From assembly GCA_030142905.1 (NCBI GenBank), contig JASJOG010000041.1, positions 1,297,501 through 1,361,500 on the forward strand: DNA of 64,000 bases, read 5' to 3'. Under the pieces are notes generated by a model. It did no database searches. It was not told the origin of the DNA and saw only the letters and a list, made by a program, of their open reading frames with translations. The stretch is from Heliopora coerulea. Lineage: Eukaryota; Cnidaria; Anthozoa; Scleralcyonacea; Helioporidae. The position numbers and the translations under genes were made by a program. Each line of letters begins with the position of its first letter. The first letter of the stretch is position 1. This document shows positions 30,364 through 41,575 of this stretch, in pieces.

Positions 30364-32919
30364 TTATTCATCCTCTGAAACCTCTGTAAGCTCAATGCCT
30401 TTCTGAGTTGTATGATAATGAATGCCCAACCCAGACATACAATTGGCACTATTCTTGCATCCAACATGTTTCACCTCAAAGAGATCCTGACCAACAGCTT
30501 TTATGCTTAAAAAGTTTGTGATCCAGTGCTGGTACAGACTTTGTTTTTCAATGGCCACAGAATCACCTGAAACTGTTTCAGCTACCAACAAATGACAATT
30601 GGTTTTCTCAGTGTCACCAGCATGTCTATATTTATTTCAACAGAAAATTATACAGTCATAAAATGAGACAAAGATTTGATAATGGAAAAAGAAGCAATTA
30701 AAATAAAAAGAAAACATATACTGTGGAATAATTGAAAAGTCCATAATGCAGGATCTACACAATAAGATGATTGCTGTTCTTCCAGATCAAAAGAACATTT
30801 CTGACATTTCATGAAGCCACTAGGAAAGTTCAATGATGAATAAAGCCATTAACAATCAAACATCACTCTGAGGATTGCAGCCATGATCACAGCCAAAACA
30901 TTGGTAAAAAGTCTCCAACTAGAAGAACAGCAATCATGTCAAAACTACTGTGGCTAAGGGCCCATTGATGCAACATTATTATGTGTTCTGATGTATCTGA
31001 TTGAGTCAATGGAGTGTTCTGGATGTGTTGCTACCTTAGTAAGCATTTCAAAAGCATGAATTGTGCCTTTGAGACAGTATCACATTCTTCAGGGTGAACA
31101 ATTGTATAATTACATGGTTTGTCTCTGTTATGTCAGTTTGATATAATAATGTAGGCTGATATTTATATTTTCCCCCCAGACCTGTTGTAACATTTAAGAA
31201 CAGATGTGCTAAAGCAACCCTGTAGCTCTGACAGACTCTGACTTTTTTTCCTGTTTTTTTCTTTTTGCAGAACAAAATCTCTTACAGCTCCAACTCTAAT
31301 ACCTTGTTTATGCCCTTCTTTGCATAATCATGCATTTGTTGAAGAACACTGCAAAGCAGCCATTCAAACCAGAAAATGGTTGAAGTGCCTTCATATAAAA
31401 TCCTAACACTAACTCTAACCCTAAAACAGTGAGTAGAGTAAGGCACTGGAATGATTTTCTGACTTCGGTGGTTGTTATAGGAAGCTCACCATGTTTGTTA
31501 TATCCAACATTTATTTAAGAAGAAAATGCTTGTTTTTTGCTCCAGTATCACACCTTCAAACTAGTTTGTCATGGTCAAGAAATAACAGGCAAAAACATTT
31601 CATATTTTTAGCCAATAACCTTTAAAATGGTTCATACAAAATGTCACTCCATTTGCTTAACCAACTTCCTAACTAGCTCTAGGTCATGTTGTACATGTAA
31701 TTGTAATGTCACTTTCATTAATTTATTTTTATATTTTGTTTATGTCAGTACTTGGGCTCCCATTATTGGAGGTTTTGCCTCCATAGGTTTCCCTCTGCCA
31801 TACTGCCAAAATTTGTAAATAATTAAAATATAAAAAAATAAATAAACTGAAGGTAGTTATTTCCAGTATCTGTTAATCAGGGTTCTGCCCAGGGCCATCT
31901 GAGTGTCTGGCAACTGGAGGTGCAGGGTCATACCCCTCCAAAATCATCAGACAAGCCATTCTGGTCTTCCATGGTTTTCAAGTGCAAGGCAAATGGGTCT
32001 GCTTTAGTGTAAGTGTCAGGCACTACTGCCTAGTGCCAACCACCATGGGTAGAACCCAGATTAATGTGCATTTAATTGTCAGTTAATGTGTACATGCATG
32101 TGAGTTTTTTGACTTCAATTTAATAAAGACAAAATATAGTCATAAACCTGAGCTTTCCAATTAAATGCCCATCATCAGAGGAAATGCTAACAATCCACGA
32201 AACTCATATAAGTATGAGTTACATAAAGAAGTATTTTGATGTACATGTATAACAGTTCTTGGCAGTTTAATTATTTATTTAACTTGTACTTACATGAACA
32301 AATGCAGTTCTAATTACACTTTCACTAATTTATGATATTATATTTAGACAAGAATAATGATGTGGTTCGCTTTTCAAATTTATAAAATATGATAATTTAT
32401 GCAGCAACTTTACCTTTCTGAGAAATATTCAACTGCATCAACAATGTATGCCAAACATTTTGCTATGCGATTGGTTTCTTCAGTCCTTGAACATTCTTCT
32501 TGAAAATACGAATCAAAATCGTCGATTAATACATGTTTGGGTCGACCGTGAAGCGAGGTTCTAGTCTCACTCAAGTGAACTTTGGCGAAGAAATTAATCA
32601 AGTCGGTATAAGTTGCTAAATAAACAAAGTTTATAAGTTTCAGAATTCCGGGCTTTGGCTGACTTCGGCCATTGACAAACAGTGGAAGACGACTGATAGG
32701 CTTTGGTGCTGTAAAGAGAACCGTTTCTTCTTGTTCGGCATAGCTGACTGCATACTCGAAAAGGAGTGATGTTTTTCCAGATGAATTCGGTCCTGCAAGG
32801 AGTAGTCTTGTGCCTGTTTTTGACTCACTATCTTTCTCTCTTTCGTTTAAAACTAATCCAAACATTCTTGATACTGTTGAAGCAACGTTACTCATTCTTT
32901 TAGAGGGATGAATCAACAT
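30364..32919 (-). CDS. SWSAP1: SWSAP1-like ATPase (SWIM7-associated RAD51 paralogue)
   Basis: Two exons, 32919-32414 and 30625-30364, are joined by a phase-2 GT-AG intron (AAAG|GTAAAG ... TATAG|ACATG) to give 255 residues. The start is the ATG at 32919; the frame opens further upstream only with a GTG. A Walker A motif GPNSSGKT sits at residues 43-50 and a Walker B-like HVLIDDFD at 129-136. The stretch AKCLAYIVDAVEYFSER matches the corresponding helix of vertebrate SWSAP1. In that family the protein binds DNA and pairs with the SWIM-domain protein ZSWIM7 to help load RAD51 during homologous recombination. Length is close to the human protein (about 230 aa). It is divergently transcribed from BOLA1. 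Confidence 0.8.
31878..32059. mobile_element. MITE in the SWSAP1 intron
   Basis: The left end CAGGGTTCTGCCCAGGG and the inverse of the right end CTGGGTTCTACCCATGG are imperfect terminal inverted repeats. Similarity continues inward (GTGTCTGGCA versus GTGCCTGACA). The ends resemble hAT-type MITEs. The target duplication is unclear (GTTAAT versus ATTAAT). Confidence 0.55.
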
Positions 32920-33197
32920 ACAGAACAACCTTCTACAGTTGATTTTAAAAATGGCGCCAGTCGGCGCCTTTTTTGTCACTCACAGAAAAATGACACTTAA
33001 TGAGTCTCAAAAAGATGAATTTTTTACCATACATGTAAGTGTTCAGTTTATTTTAAATTACATCAAACAAATGGACAAAAGTTTAAAATATATTTATTTA
33101 TTTTGAGGATTTATGCCAGTATTACAAACATTTTATCTCGTAAGTATTGGTATACAAATTTCGCCATAGAAAGTCGCGACAATAAAGTCTATAAAAC
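32920..33197. promoter_or_regulatory. shared divergent promoter region of SWSAP1 and BOLA1
   Basis: Only about 280 bases separate the SWSAP1 ATG (minus) from the first plus-strand ATG of the BOLA1 side. It contains the inverted repeat GGCGCC-AGTC-GGCGCC at 32953-32968, which resembles E2F or other GC-box sites. Bidirectional activity is inferred from layout. Confidence 0.5.
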
Positions 33198-33313
33198 ATG
33201 TTGGCCATTTCTCCATTTCGGACGACAACTCAGTCTTTCCGTCTTAACAACGAAACCAGAGAAGCAGATTTCCTGAAATTTACTGCACTTTATCAAAAAC
33301 TGTATGACGTCTC
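33198..33313 (+). other. candidate 5' exon of BOLA1 (UTR or mitochondrial leader)
   Basis: The segment opens with ATG and ends at a good donor (CTC|GTAAGT). Its N-terminus MLAISPFRTTTQSFRL is basic and hydroxylated like a mitochondrial presequence. Direct splicing to 34043 is out of frame (phase 2 into phase 0). It may therefore be non-coding, or another small exon near 33408 may intervene. Confidence 0.35.
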
Positions 33314-34042
33314 GTAAGTATTCCAAGATTTGTTTTATCTTGGCAAAAATCTTCAATTCCAACTAAAAATTTTCACACCAAAGGAAGTTCAAATGTTGTA
33401 ATTCTAGGATTCGTAAGGCTGTGGACATTGAGACACATTCCATATTCCTGTGAACTACCCAAGCGAATAATCAGTTTAAAAGCTGGAGTAAGTATAACGG
33501 GATATATCTTCATTTTTCAAAACATGGCATGAAGTATCTACATCGACATCTATATTTATTACGTCAGCAGAAACTACATACAGTTATCACGCTAACTTAA
33601 ATAATAAATAAATGTTAAATAAAAAATATTTTATAAGTGATTCTCCAAGTATGTATGGAAGAGTCAAAAACACAACACTTAACGGATTACAAAAATCCAA
33701 CAATGACTGCAAAGGACCAGGTAATACAATGGTGTTTTCAGCAGGCAGAAAAGGATTTTATTTTTTAATTGGAAAAGAATATCTCCAAAATAGCACTTCC
33801 AACCAAAGTAACTCAATCTGGTTGTACAGAGGTAAATTGATGACATTTGTTGTTGTCAAGAGTCAAGTTAAGTGTCTGTTTAAGAAATAAATCCTTAGGG
33901 AAAAGGGTGAACAGTGGCCCCTTCAGCCTCACTCTAATTCTAACCCTGAGAACTGCCAGAAAGTTATGGCTCTAGTAATTTAAAGTAATTTATTTAGATA
34001 CTTGTGTATGATTATTTCATTTCCTTGATTTATTTTGCACAG

Positions 34043-37000
34043 ATGAACCAGCATATTCAAGACTCAATAACTAAGAAACTGACTGATGAATTGAAGGTAC
34101 TGGATGGCAGTAGCTGTCTTGACTAACTGGGCTCTCCAGCTGGCAAATGACAAGCCGTATTGAACTTTGGGTGATTTGAGGCTTGTCCCACAAAACTTAG
34201 ACAGATGTGTGCAACCTTTTTGTCTTGGAAGGCCAAATTCTGCATAAAATTGTTGGCAAGTCCCCCATTCTTACTGTGCCTCCACCATTCATCACCTTCT
34301 ACTAGATCTATCATTCTATAATTGCTTCTTTATCTTCATCATCATCATCAAAATTGTTTTCTCTTCCAGCCTTCATATTTGGATGTTATCAATGAAAGTT
34401 ACATGCATAATGTACCAAAAGGTAAATATTACCAGTTAAAATCCCCACACAGTGAATGTTAAATTAGTCACTCAATCAATCTTCACCAAACCCTAAAATC
34501 TTGTAGAAATAGAAAATGAAAACTTAGTATAATTTGTTACTATCCTGCTGTACATTGAGTACTTCCAGCAGCTGTCATGCCCACTAAGGCTGTACAAGTG
34601 CATGTTCCTTTAGGCTAAAAAATTCTCATAATTGTTTTAAAATTTTAGTTAATCCTAGAAATGGTATTGTAAGGATATTTGAAAATCCAAAAGCATAAAA
34701 CCAACATATTAACTTCTGTAAGTAAAGTTCCAACTTACATAACCCTTCATAAAAATTGTCTGGCTAATGACAGGAAGTCTCACAATGGGTCACAGTGTAG
34801 CTTTTAACCTGGCTTGGAATTTAAAGTGTCAAAGAAAATTAAAATGATGTTTAAACACAAGTATCATACATTTCATACCACTCTTTCTTGGTTTAAGAAA
34901 AAAAAAACTGGCATTTTTTTCTTGCAAAGATAAAAACTTACTTTGCTGGTGACCTAGTCACTTGAAGAATTACTGTACCTGATGCCAGCATTGGTTCCTA
35001 GAAACTTTCTACACACAGCACAGGAAGGCAAAGAAATGTGTTTTCTAAAAGTTTTGACAGTTTCCTCCTTTCTTAGTGTTAAATAATCATAACTTTATGC
35101 CTCTTCGGGTGAGGAAAGACCAATCTGTATGAAAATGTATTACAAATGTATGGTCTGCATGTGTGTATTATTAACCTATGCATTGCAAAAGTCAGCTCAA
35201 ATTGAATTTTGCATAGTAGGTTATCCATAAATGTTTTCTTTATGTTATGCTAATGATGATTCTGAAATAGAATTTGAAACCTTTTCAACAATATTTTATT
35301 CTTTTTATAGGATCAGAAACACATTTTAAAGTCATTGTTGTTTCAGAAAAGTTTAATAATTTGCCATTGCTCCAGGTATAATGAAATCACAAAAAAGAAA
35401 TACAATTGTGTATTGTGTAAAGCATGTATGTTGATCATAAATTTTACAAAATTTACAAAACAAATTAACTTTTTTTTTCATTCAGAGGCATAGGATGGTG
35501 AACCAGATTTTAGAAAAAGAATTGCAAGCATCAGTTCATGCCCTTTCAATTCAGGTATTAGAATTTATTTGTTATTTGCCTTGTTTCATCTCATTAAATT
35601 TAACAACATTTATGGATATGTCTATCTCAGTTGTGTTGTTAGAATCTGTTAATCCATCCATCCATCCATCCATTCACCTATCCATCCGTCCATCTGTCCA
35701 TCCGTCCATCCATCCATCCATCCATCCATCCATCCATCCATCCATCCATATATCCATCTATCTATCCATCCATATATCCATCCATCCATCCATCTATCCA
35801 TATATCCATCCATCCATCTATCCATATATCTATCCATCCATCTGCCTAGTTGATTGGTCATCTACCCACCCATCTGTTTGCCCATCAACCTATGTATTCA
35901 TTCATCTAATGGCTATCTCCCTGCCAGCCTTACAACTCATCAGAATACTGCCTGCCCTCCTATCTGTCTGCCAACTTACCTAACTGCCCATTCACTCACA
36001 TAACTTTCAGCCTGCCTTTTCTTTCACCTCTGTGCCCATGCATCAGTCTGTTCATCTGCTTTTGTGTCAATTCATTTTCTAGCTCATCCACCTACTGCTT
36101 TTCCCACATGTCAATTATCCTGCTAAGTATATATAAACTACCTACTTGTCTATCTACCTACCTATGTACGTATGTACCTACCTACCTACCTACTTACCTA
36201 CTTGTCTACTTGCCTACCTACCTATCTACCTACTTGCCTACCTACATATCTACCTACTTGCCTACCTACCTATCTACCTACTTGCCTACCTACCTATCTA
36301 CCTACTTGCCTACCTACCTATCTACCTACAGTACTTCCTTTTCTGTGTCCATAGCAACTGTTAACCTACTCACCTGCCCACCTGCCTGCTAACCAGTTGA
36401 TCTGCATATCAATCTACCTACCTACCTACCTACCTACCTACCTACCTACCTACCTACCTACCTACCTACCTACCTACCTACCTACCTACCTACCTACCTA
36501 CCTACATATCTACCTACATATCTACCTACATACCTACATACCTACCTACCTACCTACCTACCTACCTACCTACCTACCTACCTACCTACCTACCTACCTA
36601 CCTACCTGCCTACCTACCTACCTACCTACATATCTACCTACCTACCTACCTACCTACCTACCTACCTACCTACCTACCTACCTACCTACCTACCTACCTA
36701 CCTGCCTACCTACCTACCTACCTACATATCTACCTACCTACCTACATATCTACCTACATATCTACCTACATACCTACCTACCTACCTACCTACCTACCTG
36801 CCTACCTACCTACCTACCTACCTACCTACCTACCTACCTACCTACCTACCTGCCTACCTACCTACCTACCTACCTACCTACCTTCCTACCTACCTACCTG
36901 CCTGCCTACCTTCCTACCTACCTATAGTACTTCTTTATCTGTCTCAATGGCTACAGTACTACCCACCTGCCCACCTACCCACCTACCTGCTAACCAGTTG

Positions 37001-37428
37001 ATCTGCATATCAACCTACTTACCTAGCTACCTAGCTACCAACCCACCTACCTACAGTATTTCCTTATCTGTCTCCATGACTACTGTACCACTCACCTGCC
37101 CAGCTACCTGCTAACTAATTGATCTGCATACCAATCTACTCACATATCTACCAACCTACCTACCTATTTGCATACCCCCTAACATACTCTATTAATGGCA
37201 TCGATTGAAGACCTCACCTATACAGTCACCAAACTCCAAATGTTCTTTTACTTTTGAAAATAGTCCAATAATGTTCAGATTATTATTTCCATTGATTGTG
37301 GTAGACCTTGTTTGCTCCATTACATATTTTTCTTTAAATCCATTTAGGCTAAAACACCACAGCAGTGGGAAACATCAGGTGGCAAGGTTTCAAAATCTCC
37401 ACCTTGTCTTGGTGGAGCTGGAAAATAA
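34043..37428 (+). CDS. BOLA1: BolA-like protein 1, mitochondrial Fe-S cluster factor
   Basis: Coding exons 34043-34096, 34370-34421, 35311-35375, 35486-35554 and 37348-37428 splice in frame at GT-AG sites to 106 residues. The product contains [48 protein letters not shown] and the C-terminal SPPCLGG. This is the BolA fold with its conserved H and RHR...V region, matching animal BOLA1. That family works with monothiol glutaredoxin GLRX5 in mitochondrial Fe-S cluster handling. The ATG at 34043 directly follows an AG acceptor, so an upstream 5' exon exists. A candidate at 33198-33313 (MLAISPFRTTTQSFRL) could be UTR or a targeting leader, but no phase-compatible join was found. The start is therefore uncertain. 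Confidence 0.85.
35651..35848. repeat. (TCCA)n microsatellite in BOLA1 intron
   Basis: About 50 units of CCAT with TATC interruptions lie in the last BOLA1 intron. ORFs of Ser-Ile-His-Pro and Trp-Met-Asp-Gly repeats are artefacts. Confidence 0.95.
36142..37165. repeat. large (CTAC)n satellite block, about 1 kb
   Basis: Tetranucleotide CTAC/CTTG/CATAT units run almost without break at 36142-36330 and 36411-36925, with a thinner tail to about 37165. The phrase TAACCAGTTGATCTGCATA recurs at about 36389, 36990 and 37112. Blocks of the repeat have thus been duplicated together with their spacer. Pro-Thr-Tyr-Leu ORFs are not genes. Confidence 0.95.
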
Positions 37429-38420
37429 CTTGAAAAAATGTAGCTGTGACAATTAAAATGGAAAATCTTGCAATAGTTCAATTTGTATTTGGTTAGTTGC
37501 AAATTAACTGTCTTATGATGAACTGTTGCCCTTTACAACAGGTAAATCCCTGTAAATAATATTGGATAACTTCATTAATAATGTACAGTGCATGAAAATA
37601 TTTCATGATTCCAATTGCCTGAAAGTAGTGCAGTTTCTAAGTAACAGTGCAGGAAGAACATAATTTAGTGCCAAAAAAGATAATGCAAATTCCATGAAGC
37701 AGAAATCATTGTGATCAAGAAATTAAAAAGAATCCACAAAAAGCAAATGAAATATAATCACTGAAATATGGGAAAATTTGGAGAAGTTGCAAGTGAAAAC
37801 AATGGCCAAGATTTTGAGGAAATTTCTTTGGTTAGGAGTTACATGTAATTCGCAATAATTTATTTTTCAGAAAGTCAAAATTTTGGGCTCTTTAAAAACA
37901 CATATTAACGAATAAATTCAAAATTAACCTTGAAACCATAATTTGATTAGTTATAGTAATTGCACGTAAATTAGGGACGCAATGAAACATGCAGTCATGT
38001 CAGAGGTTACAAGAACTGTATCAGTCCTACAATGAGTTTCAATATTTAGGAGCACTGCGTCTGAAAAAAAAAGTAATACTTTTGTATATGTAAAAAGCAA
38101 TATTTTTCAGTGGAAAGAGGGGACTTATCAGTTGTGAACAAATAACAGTAATTTGAGTAAAAATATAGATGAAATGCGGCCAGGAAGAGACATAATTGAA
38201 TACAAGGCGTTCTCTGACCTGAGATTTCTTGAGGCGTTCTCTGACCTGAGTAATTTGAGTTCACAGATGACTTTGGCAGCATTCTAAAAGGGTTAAAATG
38301 TTTTGTTGTTCCAGGGGTGCATGTGTATACCGATATGTTGACTTTAACTCTCCCCAAAATCAAATTTGTTCCTACACCCCTGTGTTGGAAATGTGAGAGT
38401 TTGGAGATATCTTAAATGAT
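37429..38420. other. no gene seen
   Basis: This AT-rich stretch downstream of BOLA1 probably includes its 3' UTR. No recognisable coding exon is present. Confidence 0.5.
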
Positions 38421-38604
38421 AGATGAACGTTTGTCAAGCTCAAACCTCAGAAAAACGATTTCTGAGCCCCAGATGCGAATCGAACCCGCAACCTGATCAC
38501 CAATGGTTAGACCGTCTCACCGGTCATCAGAAGGTTGCGGTTCAATCCCCACCTGGGGCACAGAAATCGTTTTTCTGTAGTTTAAGCTTGACAGACGTTC
38601 ATCT
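38421..38604. repeat. palindromic tRNA-like foldback (family F1)
   Basis: The left arm AGATGAACGTTTGTCAAGCT continues into CTCAGAAAAACGATTTCTGAG and the inverted B-box GAATCGAACCCGCAACCT. The right arm (38531-38604) is its inverse: AGGTTGCGGTTCAATCCCC, CAGAAATCGTTTTTCTG, AAGCTTGACAGACGTTCATCT. Arms are about 75 bases each around a centre with GGTTAGACCGTCTCACCGG. Each arm thus carries a tRNA-like 3' half, joined head-to-head. Confidence 0.8.
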
Positions 38605-39080
38605 GTCGTTCAACATTGTGTCATAATATTTACTCGTAATGCTTTATTGAGGAACTCCAAACAAGGAAAAAGAACAACTTAGAGGCAAATGAGATATTGG
38701 AATCGGACACTTTCATTACGAAGCACAGTTGAAAGATAGGCAATAAACAGTGTCCGTGACTATATATTTAACCTACAGTAAAAATGTTTTTAAACTAAGT
38801 TCTACAAGAGTAAACTAAATAACCAAGCCTTGGGATTTTCGATTGTAGTTTAGTTTGTGCAAAAATACTGTTAATCTTACATAGTATTGCATTTTAGGAA
38901 ATTAGTTCGAAGGTTTTTGGAGTAAAAAGACTACCCCACGTTTGAGCAGTACTGTTGACAATTTTTATAAATACAATACAAATTTTGTTCATGAATAACT
39001 AAATCTTCACAAATTTTTCTCGTAATTTTTTTTTATTCGCTTGAAAATTTTACATCATTCTTGCATCAGAAAACTTCACT

Positions 39081-39335
39081 GAAGGATGATTCTGAAATAG
39101 AATTGAAACACTGCACATCCTCTCATGGATAAGCGTTAAGTTGTCGCGACGATATCTTGTGCACTTAAGTTGGATAAAAATTCGCCTCCAATCCCTGTGG
39201 ACTTTATAGGTCAACAGGTAGGGCGGCGAACCGGTATCCTGAAGGTGCGAGTTCAAATCCCGCTCAAGTCGATATTTTTCAGTTGACTTCGACAGTGTCA
39301 GATTATGAAATTGTTTCTGTTCATGTACCTCTGAG
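39081..39335 (+). repeat. tRNA-containing SINE (family S2), copy 1
   Basis: A 5' unique part begins GAAGGATGATTCTGAAATAG. A central tRNA-like block follows (A-box-like TATAGGTCAACAGGTAGGG, B-box GCGAGTTCAAATCCCGC), then a tail AGTTGACTTCGACAGTGTC. It aligns over its whole length with the copy at 40754-41008. A minus-strand ORF across it is not a gene. Confidence 0.75.
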
Positions 39336-39598
39336 GATAATTCTGATAAAACTTTACCGATCAAGTCATAAAGTCAACATTTAGTTGTTATTTGCAGTTC
39401 AAGCTGTGCTAGGAAGTGCTTCCGTAAATCTGATGACGGCCTTCTACTGATGACGTGTTGGACTGACTGCCTGTCACTTCATCAAGTCTGACTTCTGAAT
39501 TAACTGGAAAGTCTCCAAGATGTCCCAATTAGAAATACATACCATAATGAGATACATATTTCAGAAATGTTGGAGCTTGGAGATATCTTGAGTGATAT

Positions 39599-39812
39599 AT
39601 GAACGTTCGTCAAGCTGTGTCCTCAAAAAAAAACCCGATTTCGGAGCCCCAGACGACAGACATATGCCGAACTTGCAGCTTAGCTCACCATCTGAGTCTT
39701 GGTAGCTCAATGGTTGGAGTGTTTCACCGGTCATCAGAAGAATGCGGGTTGGATCCCCCATCTGGGGCGCAGAAATCGTTTTCTGAGGATAGAGCTTGAC
39801 GAACGTTCATCT
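39599..39812. repeat. palindromic tRNA-like foldback (family F1), asymmetric copy
   Basis: The left end ATGAACGTTCGTCAAGCTG (39599 on) and right end AGCTTGACGAACGTTCAT are inverted. The right half keeps A-box-like GGTAGCTCAATGG and B-box-like GCGGGTTGGATCCCCC. The middle (GAACTTGCAGCTTAGCTCAC) matches the repeat at 19510-19535. Confidence 0.75.
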
Positions 39813-39979
39813 ATCATTCAACATGCCGCGACGTTAATAAGGTATTTTTTTTTTTACTTCTTCGTTAATGTTGTATCAGGCACGAGAACCATCCCGTTTA
39901 TGAATCGCGTTGGTACAGGAAGAGGAGGGAATGTATTTTGACCTGACAAATTTCGTCTTACTTAGTGTTGGTATTTCAG

Positions 39980-40060
39980 AATTATCCTCAGGGTAACATG
40001 AGAGTTCGAATCCCGCTCTAGTCAACTTTCCAAGTTGACTTTAGCTCTGTAGGTCAATGG
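39980..40060 (+). repeat. SINE family S2, 5'-truncated copy
   Basis: The B-box GAGTTCGAATCCCGC and tail AGTCAACTTTCCAAGTTGACT match the 3' half of the copy at 40754-41008. Confidence 0.65.
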
Positions 40061-40328
40061 AACATGGTATCCATGTCCAGTATAGCAGGGGCCATGGCTG
40101 GTTTCTCTGTGAATGTAGGTTTCCCTGCACTTTTCCTCGACGTCGTCGTTTTCTTTCCTTTCCTTCTTATTTTGGTCCCGATTTTGTCCCCTCGCATCCT
40201 TCCGCGAGGGCAAACTGCCCCCTCAACACCACTGACTACGCCACTGGTGTAATACCATTTCCTTTGTCTACTCGTGAACTATCTCAATTCTTTGCGGTGG
40301 AATCAAACTTTAATCATTTTCGACGAAA

Positions 40329-40562
40329 GGAAATTTTCGAGTGTCTGAATTATTTTGAAACCCAACCGGGACCTGTTGCAAAAAATGCAACTTTGGGCCA
40401 TCCGGCTTGGAATCGAACCCGCGACCCTGCGAATCTAGTGCGATACTCTGCCAACTGAACTTTTGTCACGGGTTTGATCCCCAGCCGGATGGCCTAAAAT
40501 TGCATTTTTCGCAACAAGTCCCGGTTTAGTCTTAAAATCATTCAGACACTCGAAAAATTCCC
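40329..40562. repeat. palindromic tRNA-like foldback (second family, F2)
   Basis: Two arms of about 95 bases are inverse copies. The left begins GGAAATTTTCGAGTGTCTGA and ends in an inverted B-box TCGAACCCGCGA; the right begins GGGTTTGATCCCCAGCCGGATG and ends ACACTCGAAAAATTCCC. Both include GGCC-ATCCGGC and GCAACAAGTCCCGG-type blocks. The sequence is unrelated to F1 except for the head-to-head tRNA-like design. Confidence 0.8.
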
Positions 40563-40753
40563 TGCATCAGAAATATTAACTTAAATTTTAGCTGTCGAGT
40601 GTACATACCACAATATTCCATTGAATATGCCTTTAATCATTTTCCTCAGGCTAACGCCTGATGATTTTGCTTATCAGTAAAGAGACGTCTAACCAAGACG
40701 AAGTCGAAGGAGATTACATTAATTGTTGAAAATAGACTTGTGGTATACCACAA

Positions 40754-41008
40754 TGTTCCCCTTAGAATGATTCTGAGGTAGAATAGAAACACTGCACACC
40801 GTCACGGATATGCAGTGTTAAATTCTCGCGAGAATCTCTAGTGCAGTTAAATTGGATACAACAAGAATGCTGATCCCAATTGACTCGATAGCTCAACTGG
40901 TAGAGCAGGGTCCGGTTACCCGAAGATGCGCGTTCGAATCCCGCTCTAGTCAACTTTTCTAGTTGACTTTAGCAGTGTAGATCAATTCATGAAATTTTCT
41001 CTTCATAC
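40754..41008 (+). repeat. tRNA-containing SINE (family S2), full-length copy
   Basis: The 5' part GAATGATTCTGAGGTAGAAT is followed by a well-preserved tRNA-like block with A-box TAGCTCAACTGGTAGAGCAG and B-box GCGTTCGAATCCCGC. The tail is AGTTGACTTTAGCAGTGTAG. ACCACAAT occurs on both sides (40747-40754 and about 41009-41016) and is a plausible target-site duplication. Confidence 0.8.
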
Positions 41009-41288
41009 ACCACAATATTATTTACTTAGTAACAATTATTTGTTCCAACCATTTCCTTATCATGGACATGCCATAGTATTTTAGATTGGCTAACGCTAGA
41101 TGTTTTACCTCATTGAGGAGAGACATCTTGCAGTGAAAGGGATATAAAAGACTATCTCCTAAGGCCTTTCCCTACTACAGACATGCTTTGCTGCATTACT
41201 GTCGCTAATGTCAGGCAATCTTACTTGTCAAGAGGAGACTTCTGGTAGTGAAGTGGTTAAGCCAAGCATATTAACTTTCGATTATATT

Positions 41289-41575
41289 TGGACGTTCATC
41301 AAGCTCGTTCCTCAGAAAAACAATTTTTGAGTTCCAGACGGGGATCGAACTCGCAACCTTCAGATGACCGGTGAGACTCTAACAATTGAACTACGGAGCC
41401 TTAAATGGCGAACTAAGATGCAAGTTCGACATATGTGCTCCCTATGCGGTAAACGTGATGATCAATCAAGTAAAGATGATTAATGAAATAAATGTTACGC
41501 GTGTATTTGCTGGTTCGATCCCCGTCTGGGGCTCAGACATAAGGTATGAGCTTTTTTATCTATCATCGGATCCGT
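41289..41575. repeat. tRNA-like foldback (family F1), with a complete minus-strand tRNA-like unit
   Basis: On the minus strand 41400-41329 reads as an almost full tRNA-like gene: GGCTCCGTAGTTCAATTGTT at the A-box side and GGTTGCGAGTTCGATCCCCG at the B-box side. The right part repeats GGTTCGATCCCCGTCTGGGG in plus orientation. The centre AAGATGCAAGTTCGACATA matches the 13701-13990 copy. It is probably a SINE rather than a working tRNA, since it lies within the family ends. Confidence 0.75.

Noticed and set aside
31405..31430. Telomere-like CTAACACTAACTCTAACCCTAA
   Set aside because: Only a few imperfect units; too short and degenerate to call an interstitial telomere.
32920..32979. SWSAP1 start 20 codons further upstream
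   Set aside because: It requires a GTG initiator and runs into the shared promoter; ATG 32919 is preferred.
35649..35983. ORFs of Ser-Ile-His-Pro and Trp-Met-Asp-Gly repeats
   Set aside because: They are translations of the TCCA microsatellite.
36397..36927. 176-aa plus ORF of Pro-Thr-Tyr-Leu repeats
   Set aside because: It is a translation of the TACC tetranucleotide satellite; all three frames give the same type of repeat.
41329..41400. Functional tRNA gene on the minus strand
   Set aside because: It looks tRNA-like with A- and B-boxes but sits inside a dispersed repeat with related decayed copies, so a SINE is more likely.
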